From: Aplectana chamaeleonis
Taxonomy: Eukaryota > Nematoda > Chromadorea > Rhabditida > Cosmocercidae
Length of the DNA stretch: 64,000 bases
Direction of reading: 5' to 3'
Assembly (NCBI GenBank): GCA_029168955.1
Contig: JAPDOI010001347.1
Location: 124,001-188,000 of the forward strand
Shown: positions 10,821 through 21,901 of the stretch, piece by piece
How the letters are laid out: the number at the start of each line of letters is the position of its first letter
Numbering within the stretch: position 1 is the first letter of the stretch
Made by a program: the position numbers and the translations under genes
The notes under the pieces: generated by a model
Database searches by the model: none
The model's input: only the letters and a program-made list of their open reading frames with translations
Told to the model about the DNA's origin: nothing

Positions 10821-11154
10821 GTAGCTTAGAAAATATCGCTTGAGGTAGTAGCGTCAATCCTTAAAGCTCTAAAGAAGCATAGACATACGTGGAAGCAATT
10901 ATCAGCTACAGTTCGTGACCATGGGAAACAAATTTGTCCATGGAAAGGCTGTTTGCCTCGCACTGCATCGTGGAAACGTACTTGAAACGCACCCCAGAGG
11001 TTTGAAAAAAAATTGAATGGCGCCGTTGGGATTGTGCGCTCCACGGCGGAAAACTGCCCCAGTAGCAATAGACGCGTCGCGGCGCTGAGGGCTGGCTCAA
11101 CGGTGGTCGGAGCGCCGTCCCCCTCGAATCTCCGCCCACAATTACGGTTCAAGG

Positions 11155-11590
11155 CTGACCCCCCTGAGCGAAAATGAACGAGGCTCGCCCCCTCGAGTGC
11201 CTGAGATGCTGCGGCGCGGTTGCGAGTAACCTCGGACAGGGATGTGGGATCACTCGGGCGGTGGAATCATCCAGGCACCAAGGGCAAAAAGCGCCCGGGT
11301 GATCCCACATTCCTGTCTGAGGATACTCGCCACCCCCCGCAGCACGCTTTCGCAATCAGCGTGCACTCTGCGGACTTTCGCGGAGGTAAACTGTATGTGT
11401 GAGCCTGTGTGGTTTTATTCCTCACTATGGTGTGAATACCGCAGTGTCAATAGCCTGTGGGAGTGAATCACAAAATTAGCCCTGACCTATTTTCAGGCCT
11501 TTGAAAACGACGATTAAGTCGAAACGTCAGGCCAATAAATCTTCCACCATATCAACCTGTTTGGCAGAAGCATAAGTTAATCACATCAAG
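11155..11590. repeat. Right arm of the long inverted repeat, with inner hairpin
   Basis: 11325-11590 mirrors 6713-7130 (including TGACCTATTTTCAGGCCTTT and TATCAACCTGTTTGGCAGAA). Just inside, 11235-11325 holds a smaller imperfect inverted repeat (GGGATGTGGGATCACTCGGG against CCCGGGTGATCCCACATTCC). Confidence 0.65.
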
Positions 11591-11964
11591 ACATGCCCAG
11601 GTTTCAAGAAAGTCGCACAAGGACCTTAATAATTTTTTTATCTAATTCTTTGTTTGACTTTGTGAAATTTTAAATAATTTACCCGCTTCATTCATCTATA
11701 TTATTCCCCTCCCGAGTTTCTAATTTCAAGATCAGTGCTTTTTCTGTGAAATTTTTCAATGATTATTTGTGATCGTTACGCGCCCTGTGTTGGACTCGTT
11801 TTGAGGGTGGATTATTTCGCCATGTCCTTTTTTTCCCAATGTTCACGGCTTGTGAACTGCCTAACAGATGAGCTTGCCAATTTTGAATTTCAGAACGCGC
11901 GACAAATACCATGAAGCTTTCAAATAAAAAAAAAAGAGAAAAAAATCCTCATCAAAGACATCCA

Positions 11965-12050
11965 ACACCATCCACGTCCAGCCAACTCTCACAATTAATT
12001 GTTTACCCACCATCCACGGCCAGCCAACTCTCACAATTAATTGTTTACAA
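11965..12050. repeat. Two-copy tandem repeat, about 40 bp
   Basis: The block CCATCCACG(T/G)CCAGCCAACT...TTAATTGTTTAC occurs twice in a row with one substitution. It lies 40-130 bp upstream of the GIY-YIG remnant. Confidence 0.8.
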
Positions 12051-12095
12051 AGTTTTTCATACATACATGAATACTTAGTAGTAGTTGATTGAGCA

Positions 12096-12420
12096 ATGGT
12101 CAGAGAGGAGTATGTAGGAGAAACCGGCAGGCCTCTTAGTGTAAGGATTAAAGAGCATCTGGATGGCTTTTTGAATTCCAAGGTATCCACTCCTTTGGGG
12201 GAACACCGGGTGCGCGTTCATGGAAACAGCTGCTTCGATGTGGGCGTCACGATTCTTGCACGGGAACCAGATATCGCTGCTCGCAGAACTCTGGAAGCGT
12301 TCTGGATAAACTCCAGAAACCCAAAAAAATTAACAGAAAGGACGTGTGTGTGGCGATCACCCATGAACTAGCCCCCTTCGTTGACTTTGTGGGTTTTGAT
12401 CTGCCTATCAGGGATGTGCG
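12096..12420 (+). pseudogene. Penelope-like element remnant: GIY-YIG endonuclease domain
   Basis: The translation contains YVGETGRPLSVRIKEH near the start, then STPLGEHRV, ILAREPDIAARRTLEAFWI and NPK, followed after a one-base slip in a run of seven A's by INRKDVCVAITHELAPF. This is the order seen in the C-terminal GIY-YIG endonuclease of Penelope-like retroelements: the Y-GETG turn, an Arg/His helix (VRIKEH), and a late Glu (LEAFWI) followed by an NPK.N motif. That domain nicks DNA to prime reverse transcription. The reverse transcriptase part is absent upstream, so the copy is 5'-truncated, and the frame slip shows it is dead. Confidence 0.75.
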
Positions 12421-12436
12421 GTAAAAATATTTTTGG

Positions 12437-12530
12437 AAACAGAAAACAGAAAATCCAGTTTGACAGAAAACAGAAAAAAATCTCAGAAAATGGGCAGAAA
12501 ACAGAAAACAGAAAATTTTCAAAAATCAAT
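12437..12530 (+). repeat. CAGAAAA-rich simple repeat
   Basis: Irregular tandem (A)CAGAAAA units interspersed with short AT stretches, directly 3' of the Penelope remnant; it could be the tail of that element or an independent low-complexity tract. Confidence 0.7.
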
Positions 12531-12749
12531 AAAGGGTTTTTAGCGTACACTAAACGAAAGTTTTCAAAACATTAAACTTTTTTTATGCATTTTTTTGAGT
12601 GATCTGTGCTTCCTTCATTGAATTTTCAAAACCTTGCAGTTGGCCAGATCAAAAAATATAGACGCTCAAGAATTGCAGAATATGAGTGCGATGAGATGAC
12701 AAATATTCATCGAACCGTCCTTTTACCAAGCAATAGGAGCTCGATTACT

Positions 12750-12853
12750 CAATTAGAAGCTCAATACATACGTCTGTGGAAGGAGTACGTATTGTAGTCG
12801 GCAATTAGAAGCTCAATACATACGTCTGTGGAAGGAGTACGTATTGTAGTCGG
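12750..12853 (+). repeat. Perfect 52-bp tandem duplication
   Basis: 12750-12801 is repeated without a mismatch at 12802-12853 (unit starts CAATTAGAAGCTCAATACAT and ends GTAGTCGG). The identity indicates a very recent duplication, or an assembly artefact. Confidence 0.9.
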
Positions 12854-12859
12854 AGCGAG

Positions 12860-13430
12860 CTTTCCGTTCCTGAGTGTACATACTTTGACACTTATTGTGG
12901 GATGACTGCTGGTTTGAACACTCTGCTACTCCTCAGAGCTGAAAGTCACGCCCGTACCGCGCGTCTGTGCCGTAATAGTATAAATGACCTAACACGCCGT
13001 TCGCTCCACCGTTGAAAGCCTCTCGTACCTCTGTGTCAGAATTATCATCTGCCTCATAGGCTCACCATTAGTTTCTTGGCGCTTGATGTTAACTGAGTTC
13101 TGTGCCATCTGCGTTGCAGTGAATTAAAACACGTATTTAGAGTTTCGCGTGCATGGCTCAGTTGGGGCCAACATTACCCCGCACCACCGAAGCGAATAGG
13201 CTGGGGAGCGGGTATGAATAGTGGGCGTTATGTAGTATTATTGGCTTATTATTCTTACAAGCATAGAGTCAGATTGCATTTTTCCTTTCATTTGACTGCT
13301 TTGCGATACATCTGAGGGATTAGTCAACGATAAGTCTCTGGGTAACAGTATACACTATAAGATAAAGATAAGGAATAGGCTTCCTGAATCCCTTTTGGGA
13401 TGCGCAGTGCATTCGACGCCGTATTCGTAG
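12860..13430. other. Unannotated stretch
   Basis: No gene or repeat of known type was recognised. Confidence 0.35.
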
Positions 13431-13449
13431 AACCTTGACTCTGAGAGAA

Positions 13450-13600
13450 ATTGCTGCTGCGGCTCCGCGATCGTGCCGCTTTGGCGCGTACAAGCACCGA
13501 AGCTTCATTACCGCGGAGCCGCGGCGGCACTACAGCGGAGCCGTAGCGGGGACACGAGAGTACCGCTTCGGCTCCGCGATAACGCCGCAGCGGCTTTGGG
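13450..13600. repeat. GC-rich degenerate minisatellite, locus 1
   Basis: Repeated variants of GCGGCTCCGCG, on both strands, with interspersed ACCGC/GCCGC. The same theme recurs at 57205-57400 and 57640-57850. Long ORFs on both strands here are by-products of low stop-codon density. Confidence 0.6.
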
Positions 13601-14592
13601 AGGCGCCCTAATTGTAAGAACAAAAATTAGCACCCGCGGTCGTAACGTCCTGTGTGTAATGGGAACAGAGAATGAAATGAAATAGGCCTAACGCTGGAGG
13701 AGCAGTATAACAGTTTGAGCTCCCAACACCCTCCCGTTTTAGAAGAACAACACCTAAATACCGCAACACAGTCAACTAAGTTGCAAGGTTTTGAGAAGAG
13801 TAAACAAGTTTTAAACGATATATCTTTCTTTTCAAGCATACAAAATAGCGATAGAATCAAAAAGAATTTATAAGGTGCTTCTGAAATGGCTGCAGAGACG
13901 CTTTTTCTTTCACCTCAACTAACGGTAGTTCTTAAAAGGTCCATATCCGTAGTTTCGTTTGACCTACCGGCGGACCAAGAGGTTTGTATTCAAGTCTTTT
14001 ATAGGTCAGTGCTTTGATCATATGTAGGTTTGTAAGTTCTTTCTTGTGGTGGAGAAATCGATTTCCGAAAAACGTGTCTCACAGGTGGGACACGTGGTCG
14101 TGAATGGATTATGCAGTAATTGCGAAGTAGCGAATAAACAGAATTCGACTTTTTCATCAGTTATGGAAGCGCTCTCACGTAGAGCAATTTTTTGAGCCAG
14201 GGGCAGTTGAAACCATTCTCAAAGCTGAAATAAAAATCTAAATTATTCGAAAAAATCGATATCATTCGTTTGGTATACACTATCGCCTCGACGACCTTCG
14301 TCGTCCCCCACCTCGAAATAGAAGGTAATTGTTGTTCCGTTTTAGCATTCCTTATATATCATTTTTTGCACTTTGTTTATGTTTTTTTTGTTTCTAATGT
14401 ACTTTTTTAGACGCAATGCTTCTCATACCTTTGTTTCAGTGTAATTCGCATATTTTATACAAGTTTTTTTGTTTGCTTTTCGGAGCGGAATGGGAGAGGA
14501 CGATATTAATTCCGACGCCGACCCTACGTCTGACACAACAACAACATAAATAAAATGCAAAAAAATGATAAAGGGGAACCCAATCCGGTGCA

Positions 14593-14765
14593 AGAGTTAG
14601 AGGTAGTATGAGCCCTAATTACTCTTATGTTTTTCATACACTCTCCTATGTCTCAGCTTTGTAAATAAATTTGTATGACTAATTCTTGAAAGCGGAAGCA
14701 GAGTTCCGGAATTAACAAACGAGAGCATAAGGCTAATATGCATAGGACCAGCATATCACATGGAG
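14593..14765 (+). repeat. Dispersed repeat R1, copy 1 (intact target of a TIR element)
   Basis: Related to 42103-42148 plus 43228-43375 and to 46625-46755. Shared marks are CCTAATTACTCTTA, ACTCTCCTATGTCTC, GTGAATAAA-like and AGCATAT. In this copy CTCTTA is followed directly by TGTTTTTCATACACTC, so it represents the empty site for the 1.08-kb element inserted in the copy at 42.1 kb. An ORF continues to 14959 but has no recognisable product. Confidence 0.75.
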
Positions 14766-15189
14766 GTCCCGGGGGTGTGGGACGTTTAGGCCGATGGGGT
14801 AGAGCGCAGAGAAAAGACCCCGCGGCAGAGTCGGGCGCCACAACTATAACTAGGGCCTTGGCTGGTTCAGCGAGCATATGGGCATTGCACGAAGAAGACT
14901 TGTGTTTTGAATATCCTCCCTTAGTTACTGAAAGACTAGTTAATGCTACGCTTATTTGAAACACTTCTCGAGATGCCTATGAAAAAAGGAGTGATATAGT
15001 GCAGAATATGCTTTGTAGCATACGGACGTAATCCGAAAGAAGAACGTATTGAATAAGGTTGAGTAATGATCAAGACTAATGCATCAGCGTATAATTATAG
15101 TTGTTTTTTTTATTTAAAGAAGTGTTATGGGGTTGTAAAAACTACCCCGTTATCCAAATCCTACCACGCATAATAAGCAAGTTTATTAA

Positions 15190-15471
15190 AGCCCCTTTCA
15201 CAGTCTGCCGGACGACGCCGTCCTGCAAGTTAAAAGTGAGCCGCAGTGCGGGGGAAGCTGCGGTGAACAGCCGTCAGTTCCGACTTTTCAGTACAAAATT
15301 TAAGGCGAAAACAATCCGTTCTAACCCGTCATAACTTGATCCGGCGTCGTGTCAATGATTTCACCGCACTGAGACGTCGGTCGGCCGACACCGCAGTGCG
15401 GGGTGCACTGACGCCGCAGTCCTATCTTATAACATGCCGGACAGCTTCCTCCGGCAGACTGTGAAAGACCC
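15190..15471. mobile_element. TTAA-flanked MITE
   Basis: TTAA at 15186-15189 and 15472-15475 flanks a 282-bp unit whose ends are inverted copies over about 25 bp (CTTTCACAGTCTGCCGGA, with the outermost bases decayed). GC-rich interior with CCGCAGTGCGGGG repeats. TTAA targets are used by piggyBac and Kolobok; which one supplies the transposase is not decidable here. Confidence 0.7.
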
Positions 15472-16194
15472 TTAAGAAAAGCTAGTCGTCTACCGACATT
15501 GAACTAAAAATTCAACCTTCACTTCACGTGACGTGAGAGCTCATATATTTCTATGTCAGTACCTATTTTTTAGCAAAGATGTATGATTCGAATTCCGGTA
15601 GTACAGTAGGTAACGCGCGCGGGGGGAATTTGAATGATGTGAAATATTGAACAAGCCCTGCCAAAAATTTTCCAATTCCAACGTGAATGCTTCCCGCACC
15701 ACCTCAATTCCAAGAAAGATTGGAAACGAGCAAGTTCGGAAGGCATCCCGTTTTGGCCTACGATACACATTTATAAAAGCTTTTTTCTATTAAATAGGTT
15801 AGTGTTTTGGCATTCCTAGTTTTACAACACAGTTTCATACAGACGTTCAACTCCAAGTTACTAACAAAAGTCAGAAGCAAAATCTCATTCACCCTTCATT
15901 CCATAAATCACTCGCGAAGTACTTATGGAACTCTCAAAATGGTTGTTCCATCTTTTTCAACGAGAAAAGTCTGCTTAATCGGCGTATAAATAAAGTAGAG
16001 GGTTTACCATTTACAATTTCAATTCACAGTTGAATAATCCACTTATATGTGCACAAGGATTATGAAGTTTTTTTTGACTAAGCTTCGTGGATGACCTCCC
16101 ATGAAAGCGACGTGGGGACGAGCTTACCACTGCCTCCGCCCTCTGCGTCTCTGCCTCGCCCCAGCTCCAACCGGCCTAAACGTCAGCCACCCAG

Positions 16195-17476
16195 GGGCCG
16201 TATTCATCAATGATTTACCCGCGAGGTAAGTGTGAAGTCCCTTGAATTTAGCTCTCACCCGGTATTCACACGCTTACTTACTCGGGATTTTCGGGCAGAA
16301 AGCCAGGTAAATTTTACCCGACGTATGTGGTCGGGTAAATTTTACTCCCAGCCAGCTGCAGCTGCTACGTTCGAACATTCATAGCAGAATTAGCAATGGA
16401 GCGCAAAATCTTCATCGTCAAATTGTACTACTCCGTTCCTTAAAAGTTATTTTTGTCTTTTTATGACTCATTCAATGCGTTGCTTTCCATAGACGAAAAG
16501 TTTTGCAGTTTTTTCCGCACATGTTCTCATAGGATTTTGACGTAAGTCGTGAAAAAGCGGTGAACTTTCTTTTTGTTCACTTGGCTTCTTTACTAATATT
16601 TTAATGCATCGGAAACTCAACCAAGAAACTTCTATTTCTTCGGCTTTAAGCTCCCCGCGCGATTCTTCACCTCCAAATTACATTGATTTGGCAAAAAATA
16701 AAAGTTTTGCGAAAAAAATTTTCTAGTCTCATCGAATTTCTCAGATCATATATTAGTAGTATAGCATTCGAAAGCACAATAGTTCCTTCATAATATAATT
16801 TTTTGAAGCTCACTATAGAACACGATAACTTGCTAACTTCATGCTCGATGTCAATTTATAGCTTAAGTAGCGAATATTTTGGCATTCAAAAGTTTCTTCT
16901 GGGCAATGAGTTTGAGGCCTAACACTGCACAACATAATTCTACACAAAAAATTTTGATTCACCGTAAACAGCTTGCGAATAATCTACTTTTTTCAACCAA
17001 TTTCTGTTGAAGAACTGCGCCGAAGTAAAGGCAAAAAAAGAATCTTGGGAAGCTTTGGCTACAACCTAACATAGAAAAAAAATTCTACCATACAGTGGAA
17101 CAACGATAAAGAAAAACAAACGAGTACCAATGAAAAAATCTCGCTAGAAATGAAAAAGTAAGTAATGTAAAATGATGTTAGTTTCTATATATAAAGTGTC
17201 CCCTATGATCTACTCTGAAGCTTTTATTAATCACGCAACCCATGCACTTCTCTCTAGCCTCCTTAAATAAATCAAAAAAAGAATCGTTGAAAAATTTTTG
17301 AATTGACGACGCCTATTGAGTGTTTCGCTGGGTGCACGCGGTGCACATTATGCGCGGAATCTTACCCGGGTAAGTGAGTGTTGGTGAATGCCGTTTCACG
17401 GTGAGTAAGTAATCGGCTGCGGGTTTGGCAAAAGTAAAGTATGATTTACCCGGCATTTCAATGATGAATACGGCCC
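16195..17476. mobile_element. CWG-duplicating TIR element, GGGCCGTATTCATCA family, copy 1
   Basis: Begins GGGCCGTATTCATCAATGAT and ends with its inverse ATCATTGAA-type bases and GATGAATACGGCCC. CAG is duplicated at 16192-16194 and 17477-17479. Subterminal zones carry many copies of TTACCCG and GTAAGTG in both orientations. The 1282-bp interior is AT-rich with no transposase ORF. A second, oppositely oriented copy is at 37289-38468. Termini are shared with the GGGCCGGATTCATCAA elements at 17.6-21.7 kb, so one transposase probably moves both. Confidence 0.8.
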
Positions 17477-17646
17477 CAGGTCCCGGCACGGGTCATATCC
17501 CCCCACCCTCAACCAACCTGACAGGGAAACCCTTTTCCCCACCCCCTTCCCTCTGTCAAATTTTTTCCATTTTTTTCGAACTCTACGAACACATTACATT
17601 AAAGTCCCAAAAAAGGATTCTACTCCACCCCACAAAGAACCACCAG

Positions 17647-20495
17647 GGGCCGGATTCATCAACGCGGCAGTGCTGGTAGCCCTATCCAGTGGTAGCGCTA
17701 ACGGCGGTAGATTGCTACCCTAACAATCATATTGTGACTCACGAGCGCAATGCTACCATGGGAAGCGCTACCAAGCAGTCACGCCTAAAAGCGTTATGTG
17801 TGTGGCGACGCCGCCGTGTTGTACAATCCACGGCTATTGCACATCGCTCGTGATTGCTCTCCGAAAGCTCAAACTTTCGGAAGCGCACAAAACCTAAAGC
17901 ATAAAATTTCGCGTCTCATAGTGGGTTGCGGCGTGCCGAAAAAAATCCTCAGGGCAATTTTTTACATAGAAAATGTCAACGTGACTATAAACAAACAAAA
18001 CAAAAAAAAATCAGCAGTAACAGAAACGCTTGGGCCTAATTGTGTAATCATTGATTTGCCTCAGTACTTATGCGAATGCTTTATACCTTATACTTACCTG
18101 GTTTTCGTACAGTGTTTAGGCTGGGGAAAAAACCAAAAGTAGATCACAGCTCTCAGCGCTTCTAATAATGTTTTGAGCCTGCATTTTTCCAAATCTCATC
18201 ATCATGAAGCCTTCGCTGCCCTTTGGGTAAATTAAAAAAAAGTATTTAACCCGAAGATTAAAAGCTATGAAATTCCAATTTTCGCGTAAAAGGTAAGTCA
18301 TAGATACATATTATGTAGGTCTGTGCAAAATTGATGGCGGTTTTTAAAAAATCAAAACTTTTCGCCCAAACGAGACTTTTTCGCAAAGCCTAATATGCCC
18401 TTCAACAGCATATTTCTTCATCTATATTACACTAGCGGGAATCGGAAAATAGTCGATAGTTAGCAAAATAAATAATGTGGATTAGGGAGTTTCGTGTAGT
18501 TTTTAACTATGAAGTTTGGTGTCTCAAAGTCATTGCGTGAAAGAGAAACTGAAGGCTGCAAGAATATTCAGTACATAGAACACAATTCAAATTCAAGTTC
18601 ACAAAAGATTGAGTTCTATGAGAAGATACGAAGTATGTATCAGATAGAGAAGCATCAAAATCCACAAAAACTCAACCGGACGAAGAGAATTCATTTTTTA
18701 AAACTCACAATTATTTTTGCACCAATTTATTGAGTTAAAATTAATCTAGCCTTGGCGATAAATAATGAGTTCTGAGAAGAGAGTGGCGGAAATTGAAGAT
18801 TAGAACACAATATTTTAGCCAAATAAAGATAAAAAAGCCCGTTATACAAGGGGTTCAAAAACAGCTGTTCAATGGACGAGCGCGTAAATTTAGCATCAGA
18901 GCGAGCAATCTGGGGCCGGATTCATCAACGCGGCATTGCTGGTAGCCCTATCCAGCGGTAGCGCTACCCACGGTAGATTGCTACCTAACGATCACATTGT
19001 GATTCACGAGTGCAATGCTACCGTGGGTAGCGCTACCAGGCAGTTACGCCTGAAAGCGTTTTGTGTGTGGCGACGCCGCCGTGTTTTACAAGCGACGGCT
19101 ATTGCACATCACTCGTAATCGTTTTCCAAAGGCCTAAACTTTCCAAAACTCACAAAACTTGAAGCATAAAAAAGCAGAAAAGCTATTAAAAAAAGTAAAT
19201 CTATGTTTAAATCACATGAAGAATCCACTAGTATGGGTAACGTAGCGATGATTTTCGGTTTTTTTTTCGGGAGATTTTATTAATATGTTCTTTAATCTGT
19301 ACCAGTATGAATATTGAGAATGAGAATGATGTCTATATTATTAGTTTCCATATAGTGTTTAGGTTGGGAAAAACCGAGAATAGATCACGGCTCTTCATTT
19401 TTAACAATGTTTTAGACCCGTATTTTTTTCAAATTTCATCATCAATCCTTCGCAGCCCTCGTCCTTTGGGTATATAAAAGAGTATTTTGTCCATAAATAA
19501 AAGCTGTTTTCGCGTAAAAGGAAAATCATAGATATATATCAGGTTCGTGCAAAATTAATCGCGGTTTTTATAAAATCAACTCTTTTCGCCCGAACGAGTT
19601 ATTTCCTGGAAGGTGTAATATGGCATTCATTTCTTCATCTATCTTACACTACCGGATATCGAAAAATAGTCGATAAATAGCATAATAAATATTGTGGATT
19701 AGAAGATTTCGTGTAGTTTTTAACTATGAAGTTTGGTGTCTCGAAGTCGTTGCGTGAAATAGAAACTGAAGGCTGCAAGAATATTCAGTACTTATAGTTA
19801 GAACGCACATGAAATTTCAACTCACAAAAGATCGAGTTCTTCGAGAAGAGAAAAAAAGTACGTATCAGAAAGAGAAGCACCAAAATCCACAAAAAACTCA
19901 ACCGGACGAAGAAGAATTTTTTCCCAAAATCAACAATTATTTTTGCACCAACCTAATCATTCAGAATTAAAGGAGCCTTGACGATGGATGAATAATGAGT
20001 ATTGACAAGAGAGTGGCTGAAATCGAAGATGAAAACACAACATTTTCACCAAATAAAGACAAAAATCTCGGAAATCCGTTATACGAGGGGTTTGAAAACA
20101 GCTGTTCAAAGGACGAGCGCTTTAATTTAGCATCGGAGCGCGAAATCTCGCTAGGTAGGGCCCCGCTGGTAGGACCCTACCCGAAATTCGCGCTGGGTAG
20201 GCTTTGGTAGGTTGCTACCGTGGGTAACAAGTCTCGTGAATCGCGTCATTCGCGCAAATTCTGGTAGAAAGCTACCCTTACCCAGCCTACCAGCGCTAAA
20301 TTCGTTGATGAATCCGGCCCCTGGCCGGATAGGGCGCCGCTGGTAGAACCCTACCCGAGATTCGCGATGGGTAGGCTTTGGTAGGTTGCTACCGTGGGTA
20401 GCAAGTTTCGTGAATCGCGCCATTCACGCGAATTTCGGTAGGAAGCTACCCTTACCCAGCCTTCCAGCGCTAAATTTCGTTGATGAATCCGGCCC
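17647..20495. mobile_element. Element A: non-autonomous GGGCCGGATTCATCAA element, interrupted by B
   Basis: A starts GGGCCGGATTCATCAACGCG and ends TTGATGAATCCGGCCC at 20495. CAG duplications at 17644-17646 and 20496-20498 place the insertion in the CCAGG terminus of the mariner. Its body (17647-18914 and 20324-20495) is interrupted by B. Joining A across B restores colinearity with B's own right end (GGGC[G/C]CCGCTGGTAGAACC). Reading frames inside (18509-18733) are not shared intact with B and look like relics. Confidence 0.8.
18915..20320. mobile_element. Element B: second copy of A, nested inside A
   Basis: B starts GGGCCGGATTCATCAACGCG and ends GATGAATCCGGCCC at 20320; CTG is duplicated at 18912-18914 and 20321-20323. 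B and A share blocks throughout: TGTGTGTGGCGACGCCGCCG, then AACTATGAAGTTTGGTGTCT and AAGGCTGCAAGAATATTCAG. A 71-codon frame at 19995-20210 in B corresponds to a stop-containing frame in A, so the family may descend from a coding element, but no domain is recognisable. Length 1406 bp. Confidence 0.8.
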
Positions 20496-20499
20496 CAGG

Positions 20500-21830
20500 T
20501 TGTTCAATAAGTTTTGTCGTTCAATAAGAAGAACACAAATTAATGTCCAACGATCCTCCAATCTGTGGATCCCATCCCTGGAGGGAGAATCAGGAAGGTA
20601 TGCAAAATACGCATTAACAGCTGTTATGACCTCTTCATTTGATGAAAATGCTTGCCCCGCATAAATTTTTTGAGTTCTGGAAACAAATGGAAGTCGCTGG
20701 GGGCCAAATTTGGTGAATACGGTGGATACTCCAACAATTGGAACTTCAATTCATGGATTTTAGCCATTGTCAAAATGCTTTTGTGACACGGTGCATTGTC
20801 CTGATGGAAAAGGATTTGTTATTCTGCAAATCGGGTCTTTTTTCACGAATTTTTTCCTTCAACTGATCCAAAAGGTTGCAATAATATTCAAAATTACTTG
20901 TTTTACCAGTTTGCAAGTGATTCACAAACAAAATCCCTTTCGCATCCCAAAAAACTGATACCATAACCTTCTTGGCCGATTTCCGGACACGAACTCGTTT
21001 TGAAGCCAAACAACCAGGTTCACACCACTTTTTAGCCTCTTATTTTGATTCAGGATCATGGTGATAGACCCAAGTCTCATCCATAGTGATGAATCAACGC
21101 ACAAAATCCACTTTGTCTTTTTCAAAACGCTCCAAATGTTGCTGAGAAAGTCGCCTTCAAATGCTTTTTATCCATTGTTTGCGAATTAGACACCCATTGT
21201 GCACATAGCTTTCTAAAACCCAAAATTTCACTTAAAATATGACTCACACTGCCTAATAAAATGTGTAGAGCCTCTACTGAATCTTTCTCAGTCAACCGAC
21301 GATCTTCCAAAACCATATCCTGTATTTTGGCTATGATTTCTGGGGTTGATGCGCTTTTTGGACGTCCTTCACGTGGATCGTCTTCAAGGCTTCTACGACC
21401 ACGTTTGAATTCAGGGGCCGGATTCATCAATGTGTGCCACTTGGTTGGGGTAAAGGCGTCGGCACTTTTGATCATTACCCCGTGAGAGCCTATGGTATCC
21501 TACCGGAGCAGTGTCTCAGTTGCCCCAGCCTATTAGCTGGGTAGGCCAAGGGCGCTGTCGGTTAGCGATCTTTCGCTTTTGCAGGGTAACCATCAAACGT
21601 GCCGACGCCTTTACCCCTACCCAGCACTGCCGCATTGATGAATCCGGCCCCAGCAGCCCATCTTTCTACTGTAGTAATTGTAGTTGAACGATCGTTATGC
21701 ACTTCTTACATTCGTTCGTGATTTTCTTTTGGTGCTGACACGGCGACACTAAATAGCTTGTAAACAAAGAATAAATGGACAGATTGAAATGAAACTTCAC
21801 ATACGTTCATATGAATAGTGTACCAAGAGA
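20500..21830 (-). pseudogene. Mariner transposase pseudogene (D,D34D)
   Basis: Read on the minus strand. The helix-turn-helix end contains TTITTVERWAA, then after MITE C EFKRGRRSLEDDPREGRPKS and LGFRKLCAQWV. The catalytic core has MDETWVYHHDPESK (first Asp near 21080), QDNAPCHKS (second Asp near 20799) and YPPYSPNLAPSD (third Asp near 20694). Exactly 34 residues separate the second and third Asp, the mariner D,D34D signature. In-frame stops (before FITMDETW, after HHDPESK), at least two frameshifts and the MITE show it is dead. The encoded enzyme would cut at the terminal repeats and insert at TA. Confidence 0.85.
21415..21650. mobile_element. Element C: 236-bp CWG MITE inside the transposase
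   Basis: Ends GGGCCGGATTCATCAATG and CATTGATGAATCCGGCCC; CAG duplicated at 21412-21414 and 21651-21653. The excised reading restores ERWAA followed by EFKRG in frame, exactly the mariner protein, which proves the target site. A second inner inverted repeat (GGGTAAAGGCGTCGGCAC, near 21452 and 21600) makes a strong hairpin. Confidence 0.9.
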
Positions 21831-21901
21831 ACAAAAAAAAATTTGGGCTAGTAGCAACGCCCTCTCTTATTGAATGACAAAGCTTAGTGAACAACCTGGT
21901 A

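Larger units (their letters stand above)
17643..21899 (-). mobile_element. Mariner element carrying three nested insertions
   Basis: The right terminus ends CTTAGTGAACAACCTGG at 21899 followed by TA (21900-21901). The left terminus begins CCAG at 17643-17646, is interrupted by element A, and resumes at 20496 with CAGGTTGTTCAATAAG. The two ends are inverted copies over about 33 bp. The flanking left dinucleotide is CA rather than TA, a likely mutation. Between the ends lie the transposase pseudogene on the minus strand and the MITE at 21415-21650. Without insertions the element would be about 1.2 kb, the usual mariner size. Confidence 0.8.

Noticed and set aside
18509..20210. Transposase in elements A and B
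   Set aside because: The short frames are not conserved between the two copies and contain no DDE-type motif.
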